Source: JAAYCI01 sp031549285
GTDB taxonomy: Bacteria; Bacillota; Clostridia; Oscillospirales; Ruminococcaceae
Assembly (NCBI GenBank): GCA_031549285.1
Contig: JAVBPZ010000013.1
Coordinates: forward strand, 1-64,000
Direction: 5' to 3'
DNA length: 64,000 nt
Shown here: piece after piece, positions 7,763-16,312 of the stretch
Position numbering within the stretch: position 1 is the stretch's first letter
Layout of the letters: the number at the start of each line of letters is the position of its first letter
The notes under the pieces: generated by a model
Seen by the model: the letters and a program-made list of their open reading frames with translations, nothing else
What the model was told of the DNA's origin: nothing
Database searches by the model: none
Made by a program: the position numbers and the translations under genes

Positions 7763-7820
7763 GGGGACACGCTTTTGAAAGAGCGCGAACGTTTTTTTGG
7801 GAAGGAAAGGGTGGCAGAGT

Positions 7821-8444
7821 TTGCTGGATATTATTGTTTCTATTGCGGTGCCGGTGTTGGCGCTGGCGTTGCTGGTGTTTGTGCTGTATACCCAGAACAA
7901 AAAGAAAACGCAGAAGGTGGCGAGTGGCACCGGACGCGGAAAAGCCAAAGCGGCACAGATGGCGGCGCGCTTTGCCCGCAGCAATGGGTACCGGTGTATT
8001 GCCCCGGCACATTTTACCGGTGGAAAGGCTGAAACAACGCTGGACGCCGTGGTGGTGGGTTATTTTGGCGTGCTGGGCGTGCGGGCACTGGACTATGGCG
8101 GGAATATTTATGGCAGCGTGGGGGAAGACGAATGGGTGCAGATAGCCGGCAAGGAAGAGACACGCACGGTATTTGAAAACCCGATAAAGCAGGCGGCCGC
8201 CGACGTGCGGGTGATACGGGACGCGTTGTTCGCGGCAAAACTGAAAAAAGTGCCGGTGGAGGTGGTGTGCGTGTTCACCGACCCGAAGGTGCAGTTGGCG
8301 CTGCCGAAAAATACCGGACACTATACCATGACAACATTTAAACCATTGCTGCGAAGAGAAAAATATGTGGAAGATGCTGGCATTGACCTGGACGCTGTGG
8401 AAAAGGCGATTCGGGCCGCGCTGGCCGGAGAAGAAGGAAAATGA
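7821..8444 (+). CDS. Membrane-anchored NERD-domain protein
   Basis: 207 residues. One N-terminal membrane helix (about residues 3-23) is followed by a Lys-rich linker and a soluble domain with the NERD (nuclease-related) pattern: LDAVVVGYFGVLGVRALDYGG (D..V....G....) and ENPIKQAAADVRVIRDAL. NERD domains share the restriction-endonuclease-like fold, but catalysis is unproven. No ATG is available in the correct frame. A TTG at 7821 preceded by GGAAAGGGTGG is the best start, and a TTG at 7797 is the alternative. It is a monocistronic gene with its own promoter. Confidence 0.7.
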   Translation: MLDIIVSIAVPVLALALLVFVLYTQNKKKTQKVASGTGRGKAKAAQMAARFARSNGYRCIAPAHFTGGKAETTLDAVVVGYFGVLGVRALDYGGNIYGSVGEDEWVQIAGKEETRTVFENPIKQAAADVRVIRDALFAAKLKKVPVEVVCVFTDPKVQLALPKNTGHYTMTTFKPLLRREKYVEDAGIDLDAVEKAIRAALAGEEGK

Positions 8445-8556
8445 TGCGCCGCAGGCAGCGTGAGCCAGCAGGTGAGAAGGGCCGCGATGGGCGATAGTGA
8501 TAAGGGAATTTACATAATATTCATATAGACTTCACAAACCTTTCGCATTCTGGCGG

Positions 8557-8669
8557 TATACTACAGGTGCAGAGGCGAGGAAGCCGCAACCTCTCCTTTG
8601 CGCATGATTCCTCCTCACACCAATGAGATACCCCTTTTGGAAAACCCGTGCCACCCTGCACGGGTTTTT
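8557..8669 (+). ncRNA. Possible small RNA with anti-Shine-Dalgarno-like CU motifs
   Basis: The 8445-8824 interval has no gene. A TATACT (8557-8562) without a convincing -35 is followed about 80 bp later by a strong intrinsic terminator (AAAACCCGTGC / GCACGGGTTTTT, 8641-8669). The putative transcript of about 100 nt contains CCTCTCC and TTCCTCCTC, partly able to pair with GAGG segments at its 5' end. C-rich UCCUCC-type loops are typical of Gram-positive regulatory RNAs that mask ribosome binding sites. Expression is not shown by the sequence. Confidence 0.3.
8641..8669 (+). terminator. Intrinsic terminator upstream of the deacetylase gene
   Basis: AAAACCCGTGC (8641-8651) pairs with GCACGGGTTTTT (8658-8669) around a 6-nt loop. 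It is 196 bp after the NERD gene and could end either that transcript or the candidate small RNA. Confidence 0.8.
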
Positions 8670-8719
8670 CATTTGCCTTTTTTTAAAGAGAAAAAGTGCC
8701 GGGCCTGCTGGGGTTTTGA

Positions 8720-8748
8720 TTGCATTCCGAAAGGGAATTTGCTATACT
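8720..8748 (+). promoter_or_regulatory. Promoter of the deacetylase-bactofilin pair
   Basis: TTGCAT (8720-8725), 17-bp spacer, TATACT (8743-8748), 76 bp before the deacetylase start codon. Confidence 0.65.
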
Positions 8749-8824
8749 ATTTATAACTGTTGGCGCCCGACTTGATGGTGATAAGGTTTGCGCAACATGA
8801 TGGATGTAGGGGTGCAAAACAGGT

Positions 8825-9769
8825 ATGAAAATAGGCTCGGTAAAGTTTTTTAAAGTGCTGATTGTGAGTGTGTATCTGCTGCTGGTTTTGGTGCCGATAG
8901 CGCTGGCGGTGACCTTTGGAGTGCTGTATTCACAACAAAAGGGCCGTTTTGGCACACTGGAAGCGGAAAATGAAACACTTTACCTGCAGATGCAGGCGAT
9001 GGCGCCCGGCATGGAACTGCCGGAACCGGAGCTGATGCGCGCCGGAGATGCCGCGGCGGAGGGAAACACGCCGGAGCTTTCGCTGGCATACCAGGCGCTG
9101 TACCCGGACATGGTGGTGACAGTGCGCCCGGCGCAGACAGCGGTACCGAAGACCTGTTATTTGACCTTTGACGACGGGCCGTCGGCGGTGACCCAGCGGG
9201 TGTTGGATGCACTGGATGAATGTGGCGTGAAGGCGACGTTTTTTGTGACAGGGAAAGGAAGCGAGGAAAACCCGGAGCTGTTGCGGGCGGCGGTGCGGGC
9301 CGGACACACGGTGGGGGTGCACTCGTATTCCCACGAGTATGAGACGATTTATGCCTCGGTGGAGGCGTTTTTGGAAGATTTTTATGAGATGTATACCTGT
9401 GTGAAAGAGATAACCGGGGTGGCGCCGACGGTGTTCCGGTTTCCCGGGGGGAGCATCAATTCTTATAACGGGCCGGTGTACCAGCAGGTTATTGCGGAGA
9501 TGATGCGGCGCGGGTTTGTATTTTATGACTGGAACGCGGCGGCCAGTGACGCGGTGAGCCCCACGCTGTCGCGAGAGGAGATAGTGCAGAATGTGCTGCA
9601 CAGTGCCGGGGACCAGGAACGGCTGATTGTGCTGCTGCATGACCGTGGGCCGAACAGCAGCACCGCGGCGGCGCTGCCGGAGATTATTACCCAGCTGCAG
9701 GCAAGGGGGTTTACGTTTGCCGCGCTGGACAATAGTGTTTTACCAATTTGTTATGCATATCCTGAATGA
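8825..9769 (+). CDS. Membrane-anchored polysaccharide deacetylase (NodB domain, CE4)
   Basis: 314 residues. A signal anchor (residues 9-33) and a linker with a short coiled stretch precede a carbohydrate esterase 4 domain (about 108-310). All five CE4 motifs are visible: TFDDGP (114-119) with catalytic base and metal Asp, HSYSH (166-170) metal ligands, RFPGGS (205-210), DWN (235-237) and LLHD (270-273) with the catalytic His. It should remove N-acetyl groups from peptidoglycan or another exported glycan at the cell surface. A bactofilin gene follows 71 bp downstream, and both probably share the promoter at 8720; bactofilins often scaffold cell-wall enzymes. Confidence 0.92.
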   Translation: MKIGSVKFFKVLIVSVYLLLVLVPIALAVTFGVLYSQQKGRFGTLEAENETLYLQMQAMAPGMELPEPELMRAGDAAAEGNTPELSLAYQALYPDMVVTVRPAQTAVPKTCYLTFDDGPSAVTQRVLDALDECGVKATFFVTGKGSEENPELLRAAVRAGHTVGVHSYSHEYETIYASVEAFLEDFYEMYTCVKEITGVAPTVFRFPGGSINSYNGPVYQQVIAEMMRRGFVFYDWNAAASDAVSPTLSREEIVQNVLHSAGDQERLIVLLHDRGPNSSTAAALPEIITQLQARGFTFAALDNSVLPICYAYPE

Positions 9770-9840
9770 AATGCCGGTGAATGGATAGTTGGGATCTGGG
9801 CATCGGCGAAAATGAGAACTTGCTGGGAGGAGCGAATGTT

Positions 9841-10620
9841 ATGAGCGCGAAGGATAATTTTGCACAGGCGATGAAGGAACTGCTGAATGCGGAGAGCGGT
9901 GTGGCGGAAAAAGAGACGGAGGAGAACGGCGGGGCGCCGTTGACGTCTTTTTCGTCCTTTGCCGCAGCGGAGGAAGTGCGCCCGCCGCGCGCGCCTGCGC
10001 CTGTGAAGAAAAAAGAGGAGGAAAAACCTGAAGAGGCCCCGGTATTTGCCGGCGTGGCCGAGGTTGTGTCCACCACCAGCGTGTTTTCGGCGCCGACACC
10101 GGCACCTGCACCCAGTTGGCAGCCCCAAACGAAGAAAGCAGAGGAGGGCGAAGAAGTGACGGTTATTGTGCAAGGGACCACGATTGTGGGGGATGTGACC
10201 ACCAGCGGCGGGCTGAAGGTGAACGGCAATATCAAGGGGAACCTGCGGGTGGCGGACCAGCTGGAGTTGAACGGTAAGGTGATTGGTGATATTGAGGCGG
10301 AGAATGTTATGATTGCGGGTTCGGAAGTGAAGGGCAACGTGACCGCGCGCAGCATGCTGAAAATGGACAACCAGACAGTGGTTGTGGGCGATGTGACCGC
10401 GCAAAACATGGAAGTGAACGGCAAGATAAAAGGGAACCTGTCTGTGTATGAACGCGGGCATTTTGAAAAAGAGGCGATTTTGGTGGGTAACTTAGTGGCC
10501 GGTACGGTGATTATTGACGAAGGAGCCACACTGAAGGGCGATATCTCGATTACCAGTACCCAGACCGAGAGCATTATGGTGGATGAACCCAGTTTTGATA
10601 TTGATGAGAACGCATACTGA
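9841..10620 (+). CDS. Bactofilin (polymer-forming cytoskeletal protein)
   Basis: 259 residues. Residues 1 to about 100 are acidic and Pro/Ala-rich, hence disordered. Residues about 105-240 form the bactofilin (DUF583) right-handed beta-helix, visible as repeated short turns such as VNGNIKGNLRV, LNGKVIGDIEA and VNGKIKGNLSV. Bactofilins polymerise without nucleotides and position cell-wall enzymes at the membrane. Start set at ATG 9841 after GGGAGG; an upstream in-frame ATG at 9781 lacks a ribosome binding site. A terminator follows. Confidence 0.9.
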   Translation: MSAKDNFAQAMKELLNAESGVAEKETEENGGAPLTSFSSFAAAEEVRPPRAPAPVKKKEEEKPEEAPVFAGVAEVVSTTSVFSAPTPAPAPSWQPQTKKAEEGEEVTVIVQGTTIVGDVTTSGGLKVNGNIKGNLRVADQLELNGKVIGDIEAENVMIAGSEVKGNVTARSMLKMDNQTVVVGDVTAQNMEVNGKIKGNLSVYERGHFEKEAILVGNLVAGTVIIDEGATLKGDISITSTQTESIMVDEPSFDIDENAY

Positions 10621-10670
10621 GAACTGGATTTTGCCAGAGAGTATAGTGAATTTATAGATACATAAAATAT

Positions 10671-10714
10671 ACCCGTTTGTTTGCAAAAAGATGCAAACAG
10701 ACGGGTGTTTTTTG
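10671..10714 (+). terminator. Terminator after bactofilin
   Basis: ACCCGT-TTGTTTGCA (10671-10685) pairs with TGCAAACAG-ACGGGT (10692-10706), and a T6 run follows. Confidence 0.8.
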
Positions 10715-10833
10715 TTATAATGGGGTGTTTCTTGTGAAAGATGGCCGTTGGGGGCGTGCGAATTCACGCGGTGGAAGAAGTGAAGCGGATGCCGGGATGC
10801 GGATTTGTGGTGAGGCATTCTGGCAGAACGCCA

Positions 10834-11313
10834 TTATTCAGCATAGGGGCAGATGGAAAAAGTGGGCGTTTGCTGCGCGATGGTGATGCGCCCGAAAGTG
10901 GGCGGGCCGGAGCGTGGAAACGAAAGGGAACCGGGGTTGAAAATATGGATGCCATCGGTGATTTCGTAGAAGGGGGTATGGGTGTGGCCGTACAAGGCTG
11001 CCGTGGCGCCGCGCTGTTTTGCGGCCAGCCACAGCTGGCCGGGGCCGTGTTTTACATGGTAGGTGTTGCCGTGGGTGTAGAAGAACAGCATCCCGCCAAA
11101 TGGCGCCAGACCCTCGCGGGGGGCGAAGGGAAAGCGGTCGCAGTTGCCGGCGACCGAATAGACCGGTATGGCGGGGAAACGTTGCTGCAAAAGTTCGGCG
11201 TCGTCCCAGCCGTCGCCCAGGTGAAAACAAGCGGTGAGGTGGGGTTCCCCGCCGACGATGCGGAGCATGCGCTCAGGGTAATGGTGGGTGTCGGAAAAAA
11301 CAAGCAGGTTCAT
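10834..11313 (-). CDS. YfcE/MJ0936-family metallophosphoesterase
   Basis: 159 residues from ATG 11311-11313. The calcineurin-like metal-binding motifs are in order: FSDTHHY (D8, H10), LGDGWDD (D32), GNCDR, THG and GHTHTP. The compact size is typical of the YfcE type, phosphodiesterases acting on small molecules with Mn2+. GAGG lies upstream of the chosen start; a longer open frame to 11412 would add a low-complexity tail and is rejected. It is convergent with bactofilin and separated from it by the terminator at 10671. The physiological substrate is unknown. Confidence 0.88.
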   Translation of the reverse strand: MNLLVFSDTHHYPERMLRIVGGEPHLTACFHLGDGWDDAELLQQRFPAIPVYSVAGNCDRFPFAPREGLAPFGGMLFFYTHGNTYHVKHGPGQLWLAAKQRGATAALYGHTHTPFYEITDGIHIFNPGSLSFPRSGPPTFGRITIAQQTPTFSICPYAE

Positions 11314-11579
11314 GGGGTGCCTCGATGGGGTGTGGGGTGGGTGTGTATATGCGAACGGGAAATGGAGGGAAGATAGCAGAATACCGTAGGGAAAAAAGAG
11401 CGGGAAAAGCAAGGGACAAATCTGGTGGTGATTATTGAAGGTTGCTTATGGTGGAAAAGCAGAAGGGGACACAAAGAAGTGGGAAGGTGCGCGTGGGGGG
11501 AGGAAGGACCTATTGTGGAGGAAAAGAGCGTTGGCGGGGTGACAAACGGTAGTAAATATAAGAAATATTAACAAGCAAA

Positions 11580-12422
11580 CTAAGGCAATAGTTGCATTTC
11601 TTTATATAAAGAGCCTTTTGGGTGGCCAGTCTCGGCAGCGGTGCGGCGGGCGGCCTCGCTGGCGGAAAGGTGCTGGTCCTGCGCGAGGGCGAGGGCTTGG
11701 CACGCGGCGTCGGCGAGGGAGATGGCTGGGCCGGTATCGGCGGTGGGAGGGGCGCCGGCCAGTACCAGCACAAACTCGCCGCGCGGGGTTTCGGTTTGGT
11801 ATTTTTGCAGGGCCTCGGCAAGGGTGGTTTTCCAGATTTCCTCGTGTAGTTTGGTGAGCTCGCGGCAGAGGGTGACGCTGCGCTCGCCCCCGAAGGTGGC
11901 GGTGAGGTCCGCGAGGGTGGTGGGTAGTTTGTGCGGGGCCTCGTAAAAAATGATGGTGCGCTGTTCCGGCTGTAGGGCAGCCAGCCGCTGCAGACGCTGG
12001 CGGCGGTTTTGGGCGAGAAAGCCCTCGAATACGAAGCGGCCGGTGGCCTGGCCGGAAACACACAGCGCGGTGATGGCGGCGCTGGCGGCGGGAACCGGAA
12101 CCACCGAAAGCCCGCGGGACAGAGCGTCGGCGACCAGTGCCTCGCCGGGGTCGCTGAGGGTGGGGACGCCGGCATCGCTGCAGAGTGCGCAGCTTTCACC
12201 GGCGGCGATGCGGTCCAGTATGGTATCGCCGGAGGAGCGGGCGTTATGTTCGTGGTAGCTGACCAGGGGCTTTTTCAGGCCCAGATGGTTTAGCAGGCGC
12301 AGGGTGACACGGGTGTCCTCGGCGGCGATGAAGTCTGCTTGCTCGAAGGTGGCCGCCGCGCGGGGGGTGAGATCGCCAAGGTTGCCGATGGGGGTGGTGA
12401 CGACATAGAGTGTTCCGGACAT
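11580..12422 (-). CDS. rsmI: 16S rRNA (cytidine-1402-2'-O)-methyltransferase
   Basis: 280 residues, SAM-dependent TP-methylase (tetrapyrrole methylase fold). Diagnostic features are TPIGNLGDLTPRA at 10-22, AAEDTR at 33-38, the SDAG/SDPG motif (SDAGVPTLSDPG here, usually SDAGTPLISDPG) and FYEAPHKL near 160. It methylates the 2'-O of C1402 in the decoding centre. It stands at the end of the holB-ricT-trmN block, its normal place in Firmicutes. A 477-bp gap containing a GC-palindrome cluster separates it from trmN. Confidence 0.95.
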   Translation of the reverse strand: MSGTLYVVTTPIGNLGDLTPRAAATFEQADFIAAEDTRVTLRLLNHLGLKKPLVSYHEHNARSSGDTILDRIAAGESCALCSDAGVPTLSDPGEALVADALSRGLSVVPVPAASAAITALCVSGQATGRFVFEGFLAQNRRQRLQRLAALQPEQRTIIFYEAPHKLPTTLADLTATFGGERSVTLCRELTKLHEEIWKTTLAEALQKYQTETPRGEFVLVLAGAPPTADTGPAISLADAACQALALAQDQHLSASEAARRTAAETGHPKGSLYKEMQLLP

Positions 12423-12655
12423 ATGGGTAGCTCCTTTTGGTTTTTGGAGGAATGGGGAGTGGGGTGAGGTGGAGTTTTGGGGTGAAATGGAAAAAGCGGG
12501 TTGGGGGTTTTGGGAGGAAAAAGAAGGGGAAAATGGGACAAAGATTTGAAATAGGGAGAGGATATTGGAGGATGATTTCCTGTGGGAAGAGGAGGGTTTT
12601 GGAAAAAATGCGGGAAGGTTTGAGGATTTAGAGAGTGTTTGGGGAGCCCGGCGGG

Positions 12656-12721
12656 CCCGGCGAAGCCGGGGGCGGGGCGCGAAGCGCCCGGGCGGGCGCG
12701 CGCAGCGCGGCCGGCAGCCGG
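12656..12721. repeat. GC-palindrome cluster A (tandem triloop hairpins)
   Basis: Four consecutive short palindromes: CCCGGC-GAA-GCCGGG (12656-12670), GGGCGC-GAA-GCGCCC (12675-12689), CGCGC-GCA-GCGCG (12697-12709) and CCGG-CAG-CCGG (12711-12721). The cluster lies 179 bp downstream of the trmN stop on that gene's strand. The rest of 12423-12899 is G-rich on the plus strand and holds no supportable gene. Confidence 0.8.
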
Positions 12722-12899
12722 GCGGTCTGGCTGGCCGGAGCGGTGTTTTTATGGGGGCGCTCGGGTGGATGATGGGGCCGGGCTGGCGGGTGGGAATGGT
12801 TTACGGGAAGGGCAGTAAGGTATATTTAGCGGCATAGGGAGTCTGGCAGCAACAGGAAGCGGCCCAGGATAAACGTAAGCATGAAATAAAAGTAAGGGG

Positions 12900-13568
12900 C
12901 TAGTACCACAGTGGTGAAGAAGTGGACAGAATGTTGTCCGGCAGAATGGCAAGCCCGGTACCGCCGAATTTGTGTGCCTCTACCAGCGCCAGCCAGGGGG
13001 CGGCATCGGGTGTTTTGCGTACCAGTTGCATGCGCTTTGGGGCAAGGTTTTTGGCCGTGAGGATGGCGAAAAGTTCCGCCAGGCGGTCGGGCGGGTAGCA
13101 CAGGCAAAAACGTCCGCCGTCTTTTAAAATGTGGGCGGCGGTAGAACAAAATTCTGCCAGGGTGCAGGTGGTTTCGTGCCGGGCGGCCGCCCGGGCAGCG
13201 GAGGGTGGAAGCGCGCCTGCGCTAAAATAAGGAGGGTTTGCCAGCACAAGGTCGAACGGGCGGGGCGAGGTATACTGGCGCAGGTCCCCGCAGAAGAGGG
13301 TGAACGGATGCGCGGGATTTGCGGTTTGCGCCGCAGCCAGCAGGTCGCAGGCGTCTGGGGCCAGCTCCACAGCGGTGGCGGGGCCAGCCAGGCCCTGATC
13401 GAAAAGAGAAAGCAGCAGGATGCCGCACCCGGCGCCGAGGTCACAGGCGGACCAGCGGGGTTTTACAGAAGAAAAAGCAGCAAGAAGCAAAGAATCACTG
13501 CTGATTTTATGGGTATCATTTGTGAAAACGATGGTGCCGTTCGGTAAAGATTCCTGTTTTTGAGGCAT
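12900..13568 (-). CDS. trmN6: tRNA1(Val) (adenine-37-N6)-methyltransferase (TrmN6/YfiC family)
   Basis: 222 residues, class I SAM-dependent methyltransferase. Motif I is DLGAGCGILLL (43-53), the acidic motif II is VELAPDA, and motif IV NPPYF (110-114) identifies an N6-adenine or N5-glutamine methylase. The N-terminal QKQESLPNGTIVFTNDTHKI segment is typical of the YfiC/TrmN6 group, which modifies A37 of tRNA1(Val). It belongs to the conserved ricT-trmN-rsmI neighbourhood. The exact tRNA target is inferred. Confidence 0.85.
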   Translation of the reverse strand: MPQKQESLPNGTIVFTNDTHKISSDSLLLAAFSSVKPRWSACDLGAGCGILLLSLFDQGLAGPATAVELAPDACDLLAAAQTANPAHPFTLFCGDLRQYTSPRPFDLVLANPPYFSAGALPPSAARAAARHETTCTLAEFCSTAAHILKDGGRFCLCYPPDRLAELFAILTAKNLAPKRMQLVRKTPDAAPWLALVEAHKFGGTGLAILPDNILSTSSPLWY

Positions 13569-13682
13569 GGGGGAACCATCCTTATTTCGTAAGTGGGCAG
13601 GGGGTGGGCAAGCCTACTGCAAATAATTTTTTGGGTGTCGTTTTGCGCCATGTTAAGTTAATCAGCTTTAATGCAAAAGAAG

Positions 13683-13718
13683 AAAACCCGGCGGCTGTTT
13701 AAAAACACGCCGCCGGGT
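13683..13718 (-). terminator. Terminator after the ferredoxin gene
   Basis: ACCCGGCGGC (13686-13695) and GCCGCCGGGT (13709-13718) form a 10-bp perfect stem. On the minus strand it is followed by TTTT. It lies just 3' of the ferredoxin stop. Confidence 0.85.
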
Positions 13719-13745
13719 GCAGATAGTGTGGACACAAACGGGGGA

Positions 13746-13919
13746 TTATTCGCCCGCGGAAATGGCATCCACCGGGCAAACGCCCGCGCAGGCGCCGCAA
13801 TCGATGCAGGTGTCGGCGTCGATGACATACTGCTCGCCACCATTGGAAATAGCGCCGGTGGGGCACTCGCCCTCGCAGGTGCCGCAGGAAATGCAGTCAG
13901 AGTTAATTACGTAGGCCAT
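13746..13919 (-). CDS. 2[4Fe-4S] ferredoxin
   Basis: 57 residues from ATG 13917-13919 with AAAGGAAG upstream. Two classic cluster motifs are complete: C9-I-S-C-G-T-C-E-G-E-C19-P and C38-I-D-C-G-A-C-A-G-V-C48-P, each CxxCxxCxxxCP. This is a clostridial low-potential electron carrier for cytoplasmic oxidoreductases. It is 87 bp downstream of ricT, whose product also binds [4Fe-4S] clusters, and has its own terminator. Whether it serves RicT specifically is unknown. Confidence 0.96.
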   Translation of the reverse strand: MAYVINSDCISCGTCEGECPTGAISNGGEQYVIDADTCIDCGACAGVCPVDAISAGE

Positions 13920-14006
13920 AAGGGGTACTTCCTTTCGAGAGTAAAATTTCAGTGGAAAAAGGCCGGTGTGCAGCCTGGATATATTCTATCACATTTTTTC
14001 AGTTTT

Positions 14007-14897
14007 TCAAGGGGAATCAATTGGGTCGTCCATGAGGTCGGCGGGGGTGGGGGCAGGTTCTGGGTCGGGCGCGACGGGGGCGCGTTTGCCGCCGCGAATG
14101 TAGGTGCAGTCCTGGCGGGAAAAATAGCGCGGGGCGGTGTCTGCCCCCTCTAGCCGGACGCGCAGCATGCCACTGACCAGGTTTACCTCGGTGACAATAC
14201 CCTCGCCCTCGGGGGTTTTGACGATGCTGTTGATCATGGGGGTGATGCGGCTGAGGTATTCATAGGCGGGCTGCTCGTACCCAAGGCAGCACATGAGCCG
14301 GCCGCAGCAGCCGGAGATTTTGGTGGGGTTCAGCGAAAGGCCCTGTTCCTTTGCCATTTTGATGGAAACCGGCTGGAAGTTTTTCAAAAACCGGCTGCAG
14401 CAAAAGGGCTGGCCACAGATGCCGAGACCGCCCAGCATTTTGGACTCGTCCCGCACGCCGATTTGCCGCAGCTCAATACGGGTGCGGAACACGCCGGCCA
14501 GGTCTTTGACCAGTTCGCGGAAATCTACCCGGCTGTCGGCGGTGAAATAAAACAAAATTTTATTTCGATTGTACGCATATTCCACATCGATGAGCTTCAT
14601 GGGGAGGTTGTGCTTTTCGATGCGCTCCTCCGCCAGGGTGAAGGCTTTGCGCTCGTCCTCGCGGTTTTGCTTCAGGCGGTGGATGTCCTCATCGGTAGCG
14701 AGGCGGACCACTTTTTTCAGCTGTTTGGGGATGGCGGAATCTGCCGCGGTGTGCACGCCCTGGGCCACTTCCCCGCATTCCGGACCGCGGGAGGTTTCCA
14801 CCATGACGTAGGCGCCGGTTTCGATGGCGAGGTCGCCGGGATCGAAATAATAGCTTTTTCCGGTGGATTTAAAACGGACGCTGACAATTTTTTTCAT
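14007..14897 (-). CDS. ricT: PSP1-domain protein RicT (YaaT)
   Basis: 296 residues. The PSP1 domain (about 20-250) contains the cysteine motifs of RicT: GGLGICGQPFCCSRFL (C163, C168, C169) and ISGCCGRLMCCLGYEQ (C197, C198, C203, C204). RicT with RicA and RicF forms a [4Fe-4S]-carrying complex that guides RNase Y and mRNA maturation, and affects competence and sporulation in Bacillus. The C-terminus after about 270 is Pro/Asp-rich and disordered. RicA and RicF are not in this window. It is 125 bp downstream of holB, as in most Firmicutes. Confidence 0.95.
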   Translation of the reverse strand: MKKIVSVRFKSTGKSYYFDPGDLAIETGAYVMVETSRGPECGEVAQGVHTAADSAIPKQLKKVVRLATDEDIHRLKQNREDERKAFTLAEERIEKHNLPMKLIDVEYAYNRNKILFYFTADSRVDFRELVKDLAGVFRTRIELRQIGVRDESKMLGGLGICGQPFCCSRFLKNFQPVSIKMAKEQGLSLNPTKISGCCGRLMCCLGYEQPAYEYLSRITPMINSIVKTPEGEGIVTEVNLVSGMLRVRLEGADTAPRYFSRQDCTYIRGGKRAPVAPDPEPAPTPADLMDDPIDSP

Positions 14898-15022
14898 AGG
14901 GTTTGGTTCCTGTCCTTACTGTAGAATTTGATAGCTTTGGCGGGCAGCACAGCAGCCCGGCCGGGTGGAACAGCCGCGGAAAATGGGCCAAAGCGGCAGA
15001 GGGCGGATTTGAACTGAGGGCG

Positions 15023-15970
15023 CTAGCCGGCCAAACCCGCGCGTGAAAGGTGGATGGCAAGCGCCGTGAACGTAAGTTTGGGGGAGGAGTTTCCCCGAAG
15101 GGATGTGCGCGCTGCGCTGACCGGGGGCAGCAGCAGGGCGGCCACCGCCGGAAGAATGGCAGGCAGGCCCGGTGCGGCGAGGCCAAGAAGATTGGCCGAC
15201 AGAGCGTCGGAAAAATCGCTCAATAGAGCCTCGCGTTTGTCGCGGTCGTCGTCTGCGCGACCCTCGTACCGGGAAAAGATGCGCAGCAGCATGTACCGGT
15301 TGCGGGCCGCCGCCGCGCTGGCCGCGGCCAGTGCATCCTGCAGAATGGCTTGGCGATCCGGTGACGATAGGGTTTTGCGCCCGGCGCCGATGCGGCCGCC
15401 GTAAACGGCGGCAAGCAGTGCGGGGAGCGTGGGGTCGGCCTGTTGTGGCAGGCAGGTTTCCAGCGCCGCCTGGCAGGCAGGCAGCGAAACCGGCGCCAGG
15501 GGATATACCGTGCAACGGCTGAGGATGGTGGGCGGTACCGAGGCCGCCGAAGGGGCGGTGAGGATAAACAAAGCGCCGGAGGGTGGTTCCTCCAGGACTT
15601 TCAGGAGGGCGTTGGCGGCCGGGGCGGCAATTTTATGCGCGTCCCGAATGAGCACCACGCGGCCCGCGGCGGACAATGCAGAGTGAAAAATATCGGCGCG
15701 GACGGCGCGGATGGCGTCTACCGGGATTTGGCCGGATTTGCCCTCGCCCTGTACCAGCAACACTTCGCTGCCTTCACCGCGCAGTACCGCCTCGGCACCG
15801 GGGCCACCGGTGGGAAAGAGGTAATCGGCGGCAAGGGAACGGGCGGCAAAGTTCGCGCCGCAACCGGCAGAGGAGACAAATAAAATGGCGTGGCTGAGCT
15901 TGCTGTTTGCAAGAGCGGCCGACAAAGCCTGTTTGGTTTCTGTGTTTTCGATGAGAGCGTCTAGTTTCAT
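15023..15970 (-). CDS. holB: DNA polymerase III subunit delta'
   Basis: 315 residues, AAA+ clamp-loader subunit. The Walker A region is degenerate (SSAGCGANFAARSLA), as expected for delta', which does not hydrolyse ATP. The diagnostic region RDAHKIAAPAANALLKVLEEPP (100-122) and the sensor segment APSAASVPPTILSRC follow. The usual zinc-binding cysteines are not evident. It starts 15 bp after darA. In most Firmicutes tmk lies just upstream of darA; it is absent here. Confidence 0.93.
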   Translation of the reverse strand: MKLDALIENTETKQALSAALANSKLSHAILFVSSAGCGANFAARSLAADYLFPTGGPGAEAVLRGEGSEVLLVQGEGKSGQIPVDAIRAVRADIFHSALSAAGRVVLIRDAHKIAAPAANALLKVLEEPPSGALFILTAPSAASVPPTILSRCTVYPLAPVSLPACQAALETCLPQQADPTLPALLAAVYGGRIGAGRKTLSSPDRQAILQDALAAASAAAARNRYMLLRIFSRYEGRADDDRDKREALLSDFSDALSANLLGLAAPGLPAILPAVAALLLPPVSAARTSLRGNSSPKLTFTALAIHLSRAGLAG

Positions 15971-15985
15971 AATGGGTAGGTTACC

Positions 15986-16312
15986 TTATAGTTTTTCAAA
16001 GCGCTCTAGGTGGGTGACCATGACGGTGGCGCCGCCGACGGTGACCTCCAGCGGGTAGACCGACGGAATGCCGATACCGTCATAGCTGGCAGAGGAGGGG
16101 ACGACCTCGGTACGCTGGCTGGAGTATTCCCGGATGACCCCGATGACCTCCTCGACCTTTTCGTCCTCGGTGGCGATGAGCAGGGTGACGTTGCCGGCCA
16201 GCAAAAAGCCCCCGGTGGTGGACAGGCGGGTGACCGTGAAGCCGGCCTGCACCAGCTGGGCGCCCACAGCTTTGGCGTCGTCTTTACTAACAATGGCGGT
16301 GATGAGCTTCAT
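15986..16312 (-). CDS. darA: Cyclic-di-AMP receptor (DarA/PstA family)
   Basis: 108 residues, PII-like trimeric signal protein. MKLITAIVS at the N-terminus and the T-loop motif TRLSTTGGFLLAGN (about 29-42) match DarA/PstA, where it lines the c-di-AMP pocket. Start is ATG 16310-16312 with AAGGAGTG upstream; the longer frame to 16459 is not supported. It binds the second messenger c-di-AMP in the cytoplasm; the output partner is unknown in the family. It is linked to holB, as commonly seen. Confidence 0.93.
   Translation of the reverse strand: MKLITAIVSKDDAKAVGAQLVQAGFTVTRLSTTGGFLLAGNVTLLIATEDEKVEEVIGVIREYSSQRTEVVPSSASYDGIGIPSVYPLEVTVGGATVMVTHLERFEKL

Noticed and set aside
10741..11376. A 211-codon plus-strand frame over the phosphoesterase
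   Set aside because: Antisense to the phosphoesterase, whose metal-binding motifs are complete on the minus strand.
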